Assembly (NCBI RefSeq): GCF_002865645.1
Contig: NW_020194691.1
Coordinates: 992,001-1,056,000 of the forward strand
Length of the DNA: 64,000 bases
Direction: 5' to 3'
Source of the DNA: Hyaloscypha bicolor E
Lineage: Eukaryota > Ascomycota > Leotiomycetes > Helotiales > Hyaloscyphaceae
Translations under genes and position numbers: made by a program
The notes under the pieces: model-generated
Database searches by the model: none
Told to the model about the DNA's origin: nothing
The model's input: only the letters and a program-made list of their open reading frames with translations
In this document: positions 36,745-48,457 of the stretch, piece by piece
Layout of the letters: each line of letters opens with the position of its first letter
How positions within the stretch are numbered: position 1 is the stretch's first letter

Positions 36745-37194
36745 ATGGCACCAGTCCAGTCAAAGATCATGGAGACCACGAAATCCGAAGCTTCTATCGA
36801 GGCGGGACGCAAAACGAAATCTTCACGCCAGTTGCTAGGAGCAGGCTATCATAAAAACATCTCTAGCACTCGCCTCCCAAAACGCCACGCGGGAATGCAG
36901 ACTCTCCAAGGTGTGAAGCCTATGGGGTCCTATCAGAGAGATAGTATCACCGAAGGGGGCCAAGAGAGATATCCCTGCTACTATCGAGAATGGTTGGAAT
37001 GTTTGGAGACTTTCACCACCATTGGAAAGGCAACGGACCACTCAAAGCTACACCTCCACACCGTTGCGGAGTGCGTCCATGATTGTCCCGGCTATGAAGA
37101 GGACAATACTCACGCGAGTCCCCTGCAGTGGCATTTTTACATGCCCGCACGCCAAAGTCCCGCCGACAACGACAACAACAGTAGGAAACTTTGA
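36745..37194 (+). CDS. Hypothetical protein, unsupported by family
   Basis: An ATG-initiated frame of 149 residues, polar, Lys/Thr/Ser-rich at the start and Cys/His-containing toward the end (ECVHDCPGYEED). I recognise no family, and the area is gene-poor and next to a dead P450. It may be chance or a remnant. Confidence 0.2.
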   Translation: MAPVQSKIMETTKSEASIEAGRKTKSSRQLLGAGYHKNISSTRLPKRHAGMQTLQGVKPMGSYQRDSITEGGQERYPCYYREWLECLETFTTIGKATDHSKLHLHTVAECVHDCPGYEEDNTHASPLQWHFYMPARQSPADNDNNSRKL

Positions 37195-38489
37195 AGGCCT
37201 TCCAAAGCCGGCCCTCTCTGGTGGATGCTTCATTGTCATTGTCATTTTTGCGTTATTGCTACGGGACGTTTTGTCGTTTGCAGTCAACCGATAGGCGACA
37301 AAGATGGAGGAGTTCGGTACGAGCCCTTGGTTGACTTCGACTGGATATACTTTTATAGTGTTTCCTTCTGGTTTGGCATTGGTGATATTCATTTCGGAGC
37401 CCTAAGATGAGGAAATAGGTGTTGGTGATGGGCAAGACCTCTGCCAGGAAGGCGAGCCACTGGAGTTTTCTGACTCTTCAGATCTGGAAGAGAAGGAATT
37501 CGGACTTTGAACAATCTGGTGGCCTTTTGGGAAGTAATCCATGTTAAATTCTGCAAATTAGGGTAAAGAAATGAATGATAAGGCTTAAAACCTTCTGGGT
37601 CCCAGTCTTCTACCTACGAGCATGGAAAACCAACTTCATTCAGTGGCTCAACAATTACTTCTCCGGAACCTCTTCCACCACCACTGACACGAACATTCGA
37701 AGGCACCTCAAATATGGCAAGGAAATCGTTAAATTGCAGGGGGATGCGGGCACAACTATCAATTACCCTCTTCAGTTTCTGCAGCATGCCCGCGCAGTGC
37801 TTGTCATCCGCGGGCAAACAATATCAGTGACACCAGGCCTATTCATAGATTTTCAGGTGGGCTTGGATGAGACTTGTCGAGGATGAGAAAGGCACAGGTT
37901 CGGATAAAGGCGAATCCATGAAAGCTGCAGATATTCTTATGCAGAGGTTGTGGCTCTACATCTAAGAAACATTTGACACGTCATGCATTACCACAAACTT
38001 CTGGACGAGAGTTTTCGGGGAAAGTAGAAAGTAACGAGGTTCGAATTCAGCTGTGATGGATTGCATCGATCTCAATGGCGGAGCTCAAGACTTCAAATTT
38101 TCCGGTGTACCGTAACTTCTTGGAACAATCAATACCGCTCATCTTGAGTGAGTGTTTCGACTCCTTCTGACAAATTATTTTAAGCTTCTATGCTTTGCTC
38201 TGAACTCGGCAATGCGGAGGATGCGGAGAAAGGAGGGAAATTCTAAAATGGGGAAAGCGAAGCATGAGGATCTAGACGGCGTGACGCTGCTTTGAGAATA
38301 TCTCTGGTCCACTAGGAATCGGGCGCACTTTCCCAGCCGGGCTAGCCCACGATCTCATCCTGCGACATACTTTTAGCCTCGTCAAACATGGCAGCGTTTT
38401 AATATTATCTTCCTGTTGCATATTAGACAATCTATCGGGTTCAGTCTTAAAATCAAGTGCACGTATTTTCATAAATTCATATTTTCGCC
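37195..38489. other. Gene-poor stretch
   Basis: It contains short competing frames on both strands (for example 103 codons at 37575-37886 plus and 67 codons at 37614-37817 minus) without recognisable motifs. No gene can be supported. Confidence 0.35.
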
Positions 38490-38886
38490 ATGGACACAAT
38501 CAAATCCCCACCTCCGCCAAACCAATACGCTCAGCCAGAAGAAACGTCCATATTGGATACCATATCAAAAGGTGATAGAGTATTTTGCTGCCCGTTCTGG
38601 GGCAGTAATAACTGGAACCACCTCTGTCTTTATCTGGGTTGTCTGGATATTTCATGATGCCCACCTCTTTCTCGACAATCCTATTCTTTTTACAAAATCG
38701 GTAGCGTTGAGCTTAGCGTCGATCGCTCTTTGTCTATTTCTGAGGCACTTGCAGGATTCTGGTTATTCTACCAGATGTCGTACAAGGGATCTGGAAGGTG
38801 GGGAACTTCCAACGAAAAATTGCTGCGAAAGAAAGGGGTTGGGTTTTGGATGCGTTGAGAAAACTTCTCTTCAAATGCAAAGCTGA
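38490..38886 (+). pseudogene. Possible frameshifted small membrane protein
   Basis: ATG 38490 opens MDTIKSPPPPNQYAQPEE and continues to about 38571. The following sequence makes sense only in a different frame (GAVITGTTSVFIWVVWIF, then a second hydrophobic stretch SVALSLASIALCLFL), ending at 38886. Two hydrophobic segments suggest a small membrane protein whose frame has been broken, or an unrecognised splice. No family is recognised. Confidence 0.25.
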
Positions 38887-39821
38887 AGTATGGGAGAGCG
38901 GAGCTGCGGATGGAACCTAGGAAGAATTTCGATTATGGGGATATCGTGTCTTCTACGTTTAAGCCACACTTGGAGGGAGCAAAGAGGCCCACAGTGAACT
39001 TTCCTAATTGAGATACACAACATGAGTGAACTGTTTTGAAAAAAGGAAAAAAGAAAAAATTGAGTCTTTTCTCAATTTTCCCTCAAATTTGTACTCCATC
39101 ATGACGGAAAGTTGTGAAATATTAAGTGAGGGCTGAAGGCAAGAAATTGTAAGGAGTCAAGAAAGAGATTCGCGCTTAGCAAAGAGGGGAATTGTGATTT
39201 GTATAAATGTGGTGACGTACGACGATGACATACAAGCTGGTACACGTTGGGACCGAGAAAGTCTCGCTCGGGCTCGGGTGACTAGGCGTGTGCCCTACTT
39301 CACTATGTCCCTGAACTGGGTGTTACAGCCTCAAAGGTTTTAGTAACTTCACTGTGGTACATTATGGTACTGAAGACAGAATATTCGGGCATGCATGCAC
39401 TTTTGCTGATATTAATGATCGCAACAGACAGATAAAACCAAAAGGAGGCTACCCCTATTTTAGCGAACACGTTACTCGTTAGTCAGGATCAAATATTTTC
39501 CGTGCCCAGTTGTATTGTACGCATGCATTTTAGCGTGCTTCAGGGCTGAGTAATCACTGAGCCCATTCCTCAGCTTCCACTTACCTGACCTCACTTAATC
39601 CTGCATTTCAACCATCAATATATTACAACAACTTCATCGATTTTCTACCGACCAATCTAATTATTGCTTGTAGTCCTAACAACGCCTGGCTCGTCACATT
39701 ACCTACCGGCTGTGTATTTGGTGGCGGGAGTTCCAACCCTCGCTCACACTGGGCTTTGTCTCATTCATTATCCTTCCCAGAGTTGACTGTTGTCCCACAA
39801 GCGCTCAGAACATTTGAAAAC
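38887..39821. other. Intergenic region before the HET pseudogene
   Basis: AT-rich and pyrimidine-rich stretches, with no gene recognised. Confidence 0.4.
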
Positions 39822-40610
39822 ATGTCAGAAATGACAACGGAAACTGTTTTGAAGCTCTATATTCGACTAAGAATTGACAAGGAAGAAATCCGGCTTGTCA
39901 CCATTGAAGCGCCAGACGATCCTTCGACAGAGATCCGGTGCCAGTGTGAAGCCGCTAAATTGTCAAGTTCTTCTGGGTACAATGTGCTCTCATATGTTTG
40001 AGGAGATGCAGCTATCACTCAACCGATTACTCTAAATGGATCCCCTCCCCGAGTTACAACGAATCTATGGCAAGCTTTGGTGAGATTGCGGGCCAGACCA
40101 GGAACACCTCACCCCTGGATTGACGCGCTGTGCATAGATCAATCCTCGACCGAAGGGAAAAGCAGTCAGACCCCACTTATCGGCAAGATATATTCACAAG
40201 CAGAGAAGGTGCTGATATGGATCGACGAGGAAGAAGAGGAGAGCGGCGCCGAATGGCCTTGATCCAGACTCATTCGTCCTCGCCGCAAAAACGAGATCGT
40301 CCCTTGCCACTGATCTGAGAGTCAAAAACTACGGCATATTTGGCCTGGTTTCCGGCCAAAAGCTCACTATGAAGCCCAGTCATACCATGGACGTCGCCGA
40401 AATATATATACACTTCACCCTCGGCTCAATTGAAAGTACGCAGTCTCTCCGAGTCATTTGCCTGGCGGGTGTAGGAGTATTTGAGAATGAAAAGGTCTTG
40501 AGCTTACCCACTTCGGTTCTTAATTTTAGTATGGATCCGGAAACTCGCAGTCTGGCCGCCATTGACGCAGCCAATGACCGGAACTTCCGGGCTGCCAAGG
40601 AGAGGGAAAA
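39822..40610 (+). pseudogene. Decayed HET-domain (heterokaryon incompatibility) gene
   Basis: From ATG 39822 the frame gives IRLVTIEAPDDPSTEI, then YNVLSYV followed by TGA at 39999-40001 where the HET motif has Trp (LSYVWG). The frame continues with GDAAITQPITLNG, PWIDALCIDQSS and GKIYSQAEKVLIWI, the second HET signature. After 40262 the frame is lost, and HET C-terminal wording resumes in another frame from about 40370 (IESTQSLRV, AGVGVFE, AAIDAANDRNFRAA). The gene is thus broken by a nonsense change and at least one deletion/frameshift. HET proteins trigger cell death on fusion of incompatible strains; this copy should be inactive. Confidence 0.75.
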
Positions 40611-40863
40611 TTATTTCACAGTATATATCCCGGAGTGGTTCCCGATGACACTTCACACTCACAACAGCGGCAACACACAAACTCCAAGGAATAATTGACT
40701 AATTACACCTTCATACAGCAAGCTAACAACTAAAACTCCAGCACCTCATTTTCTCAATCCGACCCACCGAATCAATGACCGTCCCTTATATAGGTAGATC
40801 CAGTCCAGCCCCACCAATTTTCTCTCCTATCTCTATCTGCCGGTAAATGGTCGAACATCATGT

Positions 40864-43576
40864 TCAATGATTCCACCCGCTTGCCTCAGCACTCTCAAAT
40901 CCATGGTTCCACCCTCTATCCTCTCTACTCTCAGCACCATGACACCACCCACTCCCCGTCGTCTCAGGATGCACCGGCCCAAGCTCCGAAGTCTCCGTCC
41001 AACTATTCTGCATCGACAACATAGTCGGCGTCTCCCTGAATGTCACATGTCTCGCCTCGCTCTCCGCAATCCTCTCTCTCTCCGCCAATTTAGATGTTGT
41101 GACTTCTACATACCTCTCTGCTTCGCGCTCTAGCTCTCTTGATCGTCGCGGGGATGGGATCAGAGCTTTAGAAGGTGAAGCTCTCTCTGTTACGCCGCCT
41201 GTGGCTTCTTGTACATATGCTGGCCGAGCTCGAGATGTGCTTCTGCTTCGTTCGTGACCCCGTGCCATGTTGTGCGGTGGTTCGTGTCCTTTCCCCCTTT
41301 GCAAGCTGTTCAAGCGCTGTGGGACTTCCGAGTCGGAACTCAATGGGTATGGCGGCTGTTGTCGGTCTTGCCAGTTCTCTGCATTGTTTGTATGATAGAT
41401 TGCAGAAGGGGGCGTAGGTGCTCGTGGAACATTGCCGCGACCTGATAGGAGGTTAGTGTTCATCCGCAAAGCGCTGCTGGAGGTTGCGCTTCACTTACCA
41501 GTTCTGTACTCACAACTGGCCTCGGAATCACTAAGCTCCGCATCTTGATGTCTGTCTCGACGATAGCTAGCAGATCCATGATGCTCCACTCTTCTCAATG
41601 GCTCTCGCGGAGGCTCAGGCTCCGCTCTTGACCAATCCTCATGGTAATATCTTGCAGCTTCCTCCAACTCAAACTGACTTGCTTGACGGCGATCAAGTGT
41701 GACACGATCAACATATTCTTGTCTTCTCCGGTCCTCCTCTGAACCCGCTCGCTTCTTTGGCCTATACTCGTACCGTTCAGTGACCACGATGAGATCCTCG
41801 TTTCCTGTTGGGTGGATGACGTGAGGTGCGTCCCATGGAGGTGTGACAGAAGTTGGAGAGTTTCGTTCTCGTCTTCGGCGTTGACGCGCCTCTTCTGTAC
41901 GAGACGAAATAGGGCCTTCCTGCTCTCCATGGTACTCTCTCAACGGAGGTTCTCTGATAACCTCTCGTTCCTCATAGTATTCTCTGCTCGGACCTCGCCT
42001 GCCAACTGTCTCAACCTCTTCGATAAAGTACTCTTTCTCCGGTTCTCCTCGTTCATAATAGCCTCTGGAGGAAGGATCTCGGCTGACTGTCTCAACCTCC
42101 TCAACACTGTACTCTTTTCCAGAAGACCCTCGCTCACGTTTTCCATGCTCCCAATAAGTATCTCTAGGATGAGGTGGCTGTTCGTGGAGAAGGTCATCGT
42201 AGAAATGAACCGGTATCTTTCTCGGATTTGTTTCAACTCTCTCTTCAAGGACAGGAGATTTTCGCCCAACATCCACGTATCGGTATTCGATTGATGGTGA
42301 CCGTCGACGAATAGTCTCGCGAACCACGGTTTCCTTGACTTTTGCCGGTCGTACCGGCTTTCTGGGTATTTTATACGATCCTTTGCGGCTTGTTGATCGT
42401 GGTCTTTGCGAAGACGGACGGGAGCCGGAGGGATATCTGTCAATTTTGATTTTCTCAACAAATCTTTCACGAACTCTGCCTCGGGGTCGCGGTGTGGGAT
42501 CCTCCGAAATCTCCTCTTCAACAATGATGTACTCCTCCGATGGTACTCGCTTCGGCTCTTTCTGCGACGAGGTTAGCCTTGAAACATTTTCAAAAGATTC
42601 AGAGAACCAACCTTTGCGTGATGCTTTGGCTTTGTATGTGCCTTTGCCGTTGGAGCATCAGAATCGTCTTCGTCACTGGAATACTTGCAGCTCTTCTGTA
42701 CTCCAAAATCAGCAGTCACCGATGAGTCTACGTGCTCTGCTCTTACGGTGTGGTGTCTCTTATGCTTTGCCTTCTTTCCCTTCTTTCCCGTCTTCTTTCT
42801 TTCTCTGCTCCCCCCTTCGCTGTCTGTGGAGCTTGAGTCCTTCTGACATTTTCTGCAGAAATCCGGCTCGGGCTTCTCTCCTTCCTTCAAAGGGTGGTCG
42901 TGGTGGTACTTCTTCGACCTAATTCTCCCACACCCGGCGCATATATGCTTAGTAATTGTAATCATAGTCTTCGTGACCTCTATTTTGGTATTGCCTGTGT
43001 TGTTTGGAGCCTCAGGACCGTACATCTTGCTGAAATGCGCCTGCATCTGCTGTAGCTGATTGAGGTCTTGCTGCGACGGGTTTGGCAAGATAAACGGAGG
43101 TTGTGGAGGGTACGGCACGAGATTTGGGGAGGAGAAAGCCTGTTGTGGAAGGGGCGTGGTATATGGTGTGTATGCGATCTGTTGTTGGGGTACATAAGGC
43201 ACGCCGCCGATGAGTAACGGTCCGTTCGGCTTGTCGAGAGACTTGGCTCGTTTGCGAATGATTCGAGTCTTAGTTCCAAAGGCTTCTCCCAGAAGATCGA
43301 CCGCAACATTAGCTGCTTTGATTCTCTTATCGCGTGCCATAACGAGTTTGCCATTGACCTTAGTCAAGTACGGTGCCCCAGCTGGGATGACCCTCTCGAG
43401 CTCGATGGTCGCGTCGCTGTCCTGGCTACGCCGGCGAGGAGGATTATAACTGGAAAGATCAGCAAACAGAGCTGGGACTGTTTGATCGTAAATGAAGGGC
43501 TGCAAAAGCGGGTCTGCTGTGATTTGATGGAGGCTGGTGGGAGGGAGGGCTTACACGGCGAGCATATTGAAAGCAT
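40864..43576 (-). CDS. Conserved-looking protein of unknown function with CxxC finger and charged repeats
   Basis: Four exons on the minus strand, 43576-43555, 43513-42612, 42561-41499 and 41441-40864, give 854 residues with consistent phases. The first exon is tiny (7 codons plus 1 base) and its 41-base intron is short, so the start is least certain. Around residue 180 lies CAGCGRIRSKKYHHDHP...FCRKCQ, two CxxC pairs about 30 residues apart that could bind zinc. A basic KKTGKKGKKAKHKRHH run follows. The middle has repeated EYxVEEVETV and EYxxER blocks rich in Arg/Glu/Tyr, and the C-terminus is disordered. I do not recognise a family; an RNA- or chromatin-associated scaffold is possible but not shown. 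Confidence 0.65.
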
Positions 43577-44643
43577 TCGAAGCAAAAGCTCAGACGGAAG
43601 TCAGATCTGGGACAACAGTAGCGCAAACTATTCAGCACAGGGGACGGTGATGTGCGAGAATGAAGCCAGACATCATTATTGGTGTTGTGGGAAGTTACGA
43701 GAAGCCGATTTCAGGAGTTCGCTTCGAGATTTCCGCAAGGCTGGAAGGTGATTGACAGCCCTACCCAAATTTCGGAGGCTCGAAACGTATCCCCCTCCCG
43801 GCACTTCCCGAAATCTTCCGAGCAGCAGCTCTTATTCAACACGCAGTTGCTGGAAGTGAATTTCAAGATAAAAGCGAAGCAGGTCAGACAGGATAAAATA
43901 TTCAAGGCCAGGCCAAGACAACACAAGTCACTCTGACAAGTAAGATATACCCGCATGACAAAAGATACAACGGAATAAATTCTGGCTTATTTACTAGGAT
44001 ATATTAATAGATTTGACTGCAGTCAGCATAAAAGTAATTGTAAATCCGAAGAATTATTGTCCCTTGTCAATCAAATTTGATATTATTGTATTGTTTTGAT
44101 TCTCCTATTCACTTAAACCGTAAGCGAGATTCCCCCAGCAAAATCGGGCACAACCCAACTGCTCAGAAAAGCAGCCCTAAGGCTTGCCCAACTTTCAAAC
44201 CCTCAGAAATCCCTAAGAATTGTTCGCAAGAATGTTCCATAGAAATATTGGTTTCGAAAACCCTAATCAGAAGCCTCCAGTGCCTTCATCTTTGTAAAGC
44301 CATGTTCTCGGAGATCCGAGAGGTCTTTGGACGATTGGTACCCTCACCCTGGCATGAAGAAAACTCATTTCAGCTATTTCAGTTCTGTTGCAGCACCTTG
44401 GGATGCTCATTGAATTTCAGCAGGAATCTGGAATGGGCAAGTCCGCTCGGTATCACAAGTATCCCGGATTCATTGAGTCGGAGGAATAGCAGAATGTAAG
44501 AGGTAACATTGACAAAGTGCTCGATATTTACCAGAATTGAAAAGGCTATGCAAAATTCCAATAGCCGATACACTTGAAGTAAGTGATAATATTATAGCAC
44601 CTTGAGCCCTCGTAGCGTTGGAAAATCTTCCAGCACCTCGCAT
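43577..44643. other. Intergenic region
   Basis: It contains the upstream region of the unknown gene and the 3' side of the TauD-like gene, with only short frames. No gene or repeat is recognised. Confidence 0.4.
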
Positions 44644-46342
44644 CTAACCACTACGAGCTGTAAGTGCCTCCTGACGAGACGCAGAATTTGGGTCAAAATA
44701 TGGCTTCTCGCCAATAGACACGACACGGTTCCCTTGCCGTTTGCCGTCAGAGTCACTGGATGAAGGTTAGCTGCAGCCGCCGGTGCGATAAGGGAATGGC
44801 TTACTTCGTGGCCGTGTGAAACACGGAACGACTGGTGAGAGTAATCAGTAAATCATCAAGTTCAATGGGGTAGAAAGCTCATACTTATCCCAAATCGCTA
44901 CGTCGTTCTTGTTCCACTTGAATCGAACTTGCAAATCATGATTCTGGGCAATCAACTCCAGAACTGAGCTAATGTTAGTTGTAATTTAGTCATAGTGCGT
45001 GTGGAGGTTTTTCTTACAGTAGTCTTTGATGAGGTTGCTCTCGCGCTCTGTAACATCGTTGATCCAGCCCTTGTTAATCTGCTGCCCTGCTCCGAAAATG
45101 CTCTTCCACCTGTCATGAGTAAGCTTCAAATTCAGCCCATTGAAGTTAATACTCTTACCCAGTCACAGGTTTGGTGCGCACAACTGGGCTAGTGAGAAAT
45201 CAGCAGCAGATCTACTCTCATGTTCGCTCGGGCTCACTGTTCTGCTTTGAAATCCAAACCTCTGTTGTCAGGAGAACCTCTGTTTCATCGATCAAACCAA
45301 CTCCATGATCATTTTTAACGTCGAGGAATCCAGGCTATAATATTCAGTCACGGTTCCTACTAGTACAGAAAACGGCTTGAACGTACTGCATAATGAGTTG
45401 CGGTGAGCCCATCTGCTATTCTTTGCCAAGTTGGAGACAACCTGTCGTATACTTCATACCCTGATGCCCACAACGTGTCCCCACCCGCATCTTCTGGGAG
45501 AGTTTTGATCTGGAGTATGGCGTAATCGGATGGTACATGTTCAAACGTAATGCTGTTGGAAAGTTGTTTGCCAATGAGTCTTGACAATGGTTGGGGGTCA
45601 GCTTACTCCGCATGCCATCCTTCGCTTGCAGTCCTCTTCGCATGGGGACTGAATCGTTCCTTATAAAACTTTCTTAATTGCTGTACATTGTCAGAATAAT
45701 AAGCTGCAAAGTCGAGAACGTCATTCAGTGAAGGTCAAGATAAGATCTTACCTCGGATGAGATAACTGAGATCTCATCATCAAGCTTATTTCCATTCCCG
45801 TCGACAGCGATACCCCTCTGGCCGTTCAGAAGTGCATGTCGGTGAAGCTTCAGATAGAACAGTAAACATTTGATCCTTGTTTTTTGAGATGAGGACTCTA
45901 CCTTCGAAGTGTCAGGCTTTCCCGTTAGCTCACCCAGCTTTTGCCCAAGAGTCTTCTGATCCTCAAAGGTGAGGTCGTTTTGGTTACGAAAGAACACAAC
46001 TCCGCGCTCCAAAGCTGTTTGTGTCATATTCAGTCTTTCCATTTCTCCTGAAATCGCGTCTGTGTGGTTTATTACATACCCGTGATTGCGAAGAACTCTG
46101 ATTTTCGCATCGTCCTTCAAGATTTCCAGGATGCTTGCGGTAGGGAATTCTCTTCCAATCACAGAGGTGACATCGAAGGATGGGTATTCGTCAAGACTCC
46201 CTCCATAATTTAGAGGCTTAATCAGTGGAGTGGCCTCTGTCTTGTTGGGGGAGATGCCAGCCGCAGCGAGTTTAGAGCTTGGAACCTGGTCGTCGGTAGC
46301 GGTTACAGGAGAAGTATCGATGTCTGCAGCATGAGGAGCCAT
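44644..46342 (-). CDS. TauD/TfdA-type alpha-ketoglutarate-dependent dioxygenase, with one apparent 1-base frameshift
   Basis: Ten exons on the minus strand: 46342-45902, 45847-45752, 45680-45607, 45552-45387, 45334-45238, 45188-45159, 45109-45018, 44963-44885, 44831-44805 and 44755-44644. All splice phases agree if one base is restored, giving about 404 residues. Fe-binding residues are in GWHADITFE (H-x-D) and FHTATN (distal His); the 2-oxoglutarate Arg is in GNRVVSIGEKP. Other family marks are ERGVVFFRNQ and WASGYEVYDRLSP. In exon 5 the frame shifts at an AAA run (plus-strand TTT at 45283-45285): upstream reads GVGLIDE, and downstream RGSPDNRGLDFKAE is one frame off. This is either a real inactivating deletion or a sequencing/assembly error. 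Fungal relatives release sulfite from sulfonates such as taurine or act on other small acids. Confidence 0.8.
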
Positions 46343-48016
46343 GATTGTTCAACGAATGTCATAAGAGTCGTGTTTCAGGCAATTGAGGAAAGGTAATATG
46401 TCAAGAAAGCTCAGAATGTCGAAAGTGTTTTCTTTTGGTTTCATCAACCTATTAGTATTCAACGAGACTACTTCATACCGATAAGCCTCACATGCCACTC
46501 TTCCTGGATGGCTAGCCACCAACCCCAGGGATTCGTAGCCAGCGCTGTGTTTCTGGGGAGGGCCCATTATTATGCCATCCGTGCAGAAAAGGGGTAATCA
46601 ATATCCAGTAAGCGAGCGGACTCAGATGTGACATCGGTGCTGAAGCACACCGATGACCCTAAGCCTAGATATGGCGGACTTAAGATCACCAATAAAGATC
46701 GTGTCTTTTGTAATTGGCTTATCTTCTGTTGTTCGAAGCCATTGGGAGGTCGAAGTGTTGAGATTCTGCAGGCATGCCAAGGATTTCGGCTAGCACGACT
46801 TCATCCCTGAATGTAACATCATCCTGCGAGATCTGGGACTGGACCGGAACACCACACTGTCTTTCATCACTTCTATTGAAAGACACTGACCAATCCAAGT
46901 TGAGGAGATTATCTCCTGTCCAAGTGTTGAAGAAACATGGTCCACTGGACTCGATGCTACATCGCTGGCAGTCCAGCATCACCCCACCCAGGCACCCCCA
47001 CATCCACAGCTGCTCCACACTCCTCCCCAGTAGCCCAATTGTGATGTCTTTAGATGTTTATAGATGTTTAGTACTTTGGCCTTGGGGCAACCGGGTCAAA
47101 AAGATTCATATTTCAAGTTGATGCAAAAGAGCTAAGCCAAACCGAATTGGCTCAGTATTCTGGAAGCATCACGTTACACCTGTGGTCTTATCTGTTACAG
47201 CTCGAATGAGTTAACAAGAGAGCCAAACAAATAAGTAACTCGTAGAGGCTGTTCCCTCTAGCTTAGGCATTCTTCCGGTGAAGGTCTCTCCGGCTTGACT
47301 CTGAGTACTGTGTCGAACATGGCAGCTAAGCCAAGAGGTGAACAGAGAACACAAATATACTGAAATATGTGGCTTCAAATGCCATACATAGATGCTATAC
47401 CAAAACCAAGACTACCAAGCATCACTGTGGACTCTGTTGTCATTTGCATGCCGTATTACGGCGTGCCGAGCAACCCAGAGCTATATAACACCTCCAATTT
47501 TCTGGCATTTGGTACCTTCACATGAGAGGTGTAGGGACATTTGCTTGGTGGCACAGGCTCTTTCCCATTCAGGTACGACCAGAGATGTTGAGTTCCCTAT
47601 TGGCGTATCCCCTGCTTGTTTACTGCAGAACTAACGAAAAGGCAATAATAGCGCGTGCTCACTGAAGGTCTACTTATCTTCGCATTTGGACTTATGCCTC
47701 CAAGTCCAACGCAAACCAAAGGTTGGTTCACCGACGGATATGGAAAAATCGACACCATGTACAGATAGCCCCGTGCTGAATGTGAGTTACAATTTAGGGA
47801 AGAATCTATCATAATTAATCGAGCGCTTTGAGATGAATTGATGATCTTTCCAAAGGGACGGCACATAGTAGCTTGTCCCTCAGAAAAAACCTTCCTCAAC
47901 ACTCTAACGCAATTCCGGGATAAGCTATCACGCCAAACTTCTTTGGGAATCGCTCAAAGACTATCATTGTGGCCGCTGTATATTCGAAATATTATTTAAT
48001 GCCCATTTGCGTAGTT
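46343..48016. other. Gene-poor stretch upstream of the dioxygenase
   Basis: It holds the dioxygenase promoter and short frames without features (for example 99 codons at 46719-47018, minus strand). No gene can be supported. Confidence 0.4.
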
Positions 48017-48457
48017 AACGGCATAAAGTGACGGGTATACAGGGCATACGGGCAGGTTCAGGGCTCCGAAGGCACTAATACGTGTGATTGAAAGGATTAC
48101 GCCCGCCATAAAGCCCTATAACTCTAGGCTTCAAGCCCAAATTTAAGGCCGTGAGACATTTACAAAGGGTCTCACACCTTTCAAGAGCTGTTTATTGTAC
48201 TTGTAAGGATAAGTTCTCCAACGGGCCCTATAAAAGGTTGCCTTATAGCATCCAAGTACTATAGTTACTCTGCCAGAAACGCTAGAAACCTTGAAGATGG
48301 ACCCCAGGCTTGCCGATGGCCTACGGCGCGCTTTTGGGGTAGATGCTTAGAGATATAGAGGGCTTTCGCAGTTAATTATAGTGGAAATTGAGTTTATAGT
48401 ACCCTAAGAGCCCTTAACTTGCGCGTATGTACTGTATTCCTGTCACTTTATGCCGTT
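48017..48457. mobile_element. MITE-like element with about 60-base terminal inverted repeats
   Basis: The left end AACGGCATAAAGTGAC (48017-48032) is repeated inverted at the right end (48457-48442). The similarity continues, with substitutions only, for about 60 bases inward (left to about 48077, right from about 48397). The 441-base element has no coding capacity, as expected for a nonautonomous DNA transposon. I could not identify a matching target duplication on the flanks. Confidence 0.7.

Noticed and set aside
46719..47018. 99-codon minus-strand frame upstream of the dioxygenase
   Set aside because: No domain, no convincing start context, and isolated from any gene structure.
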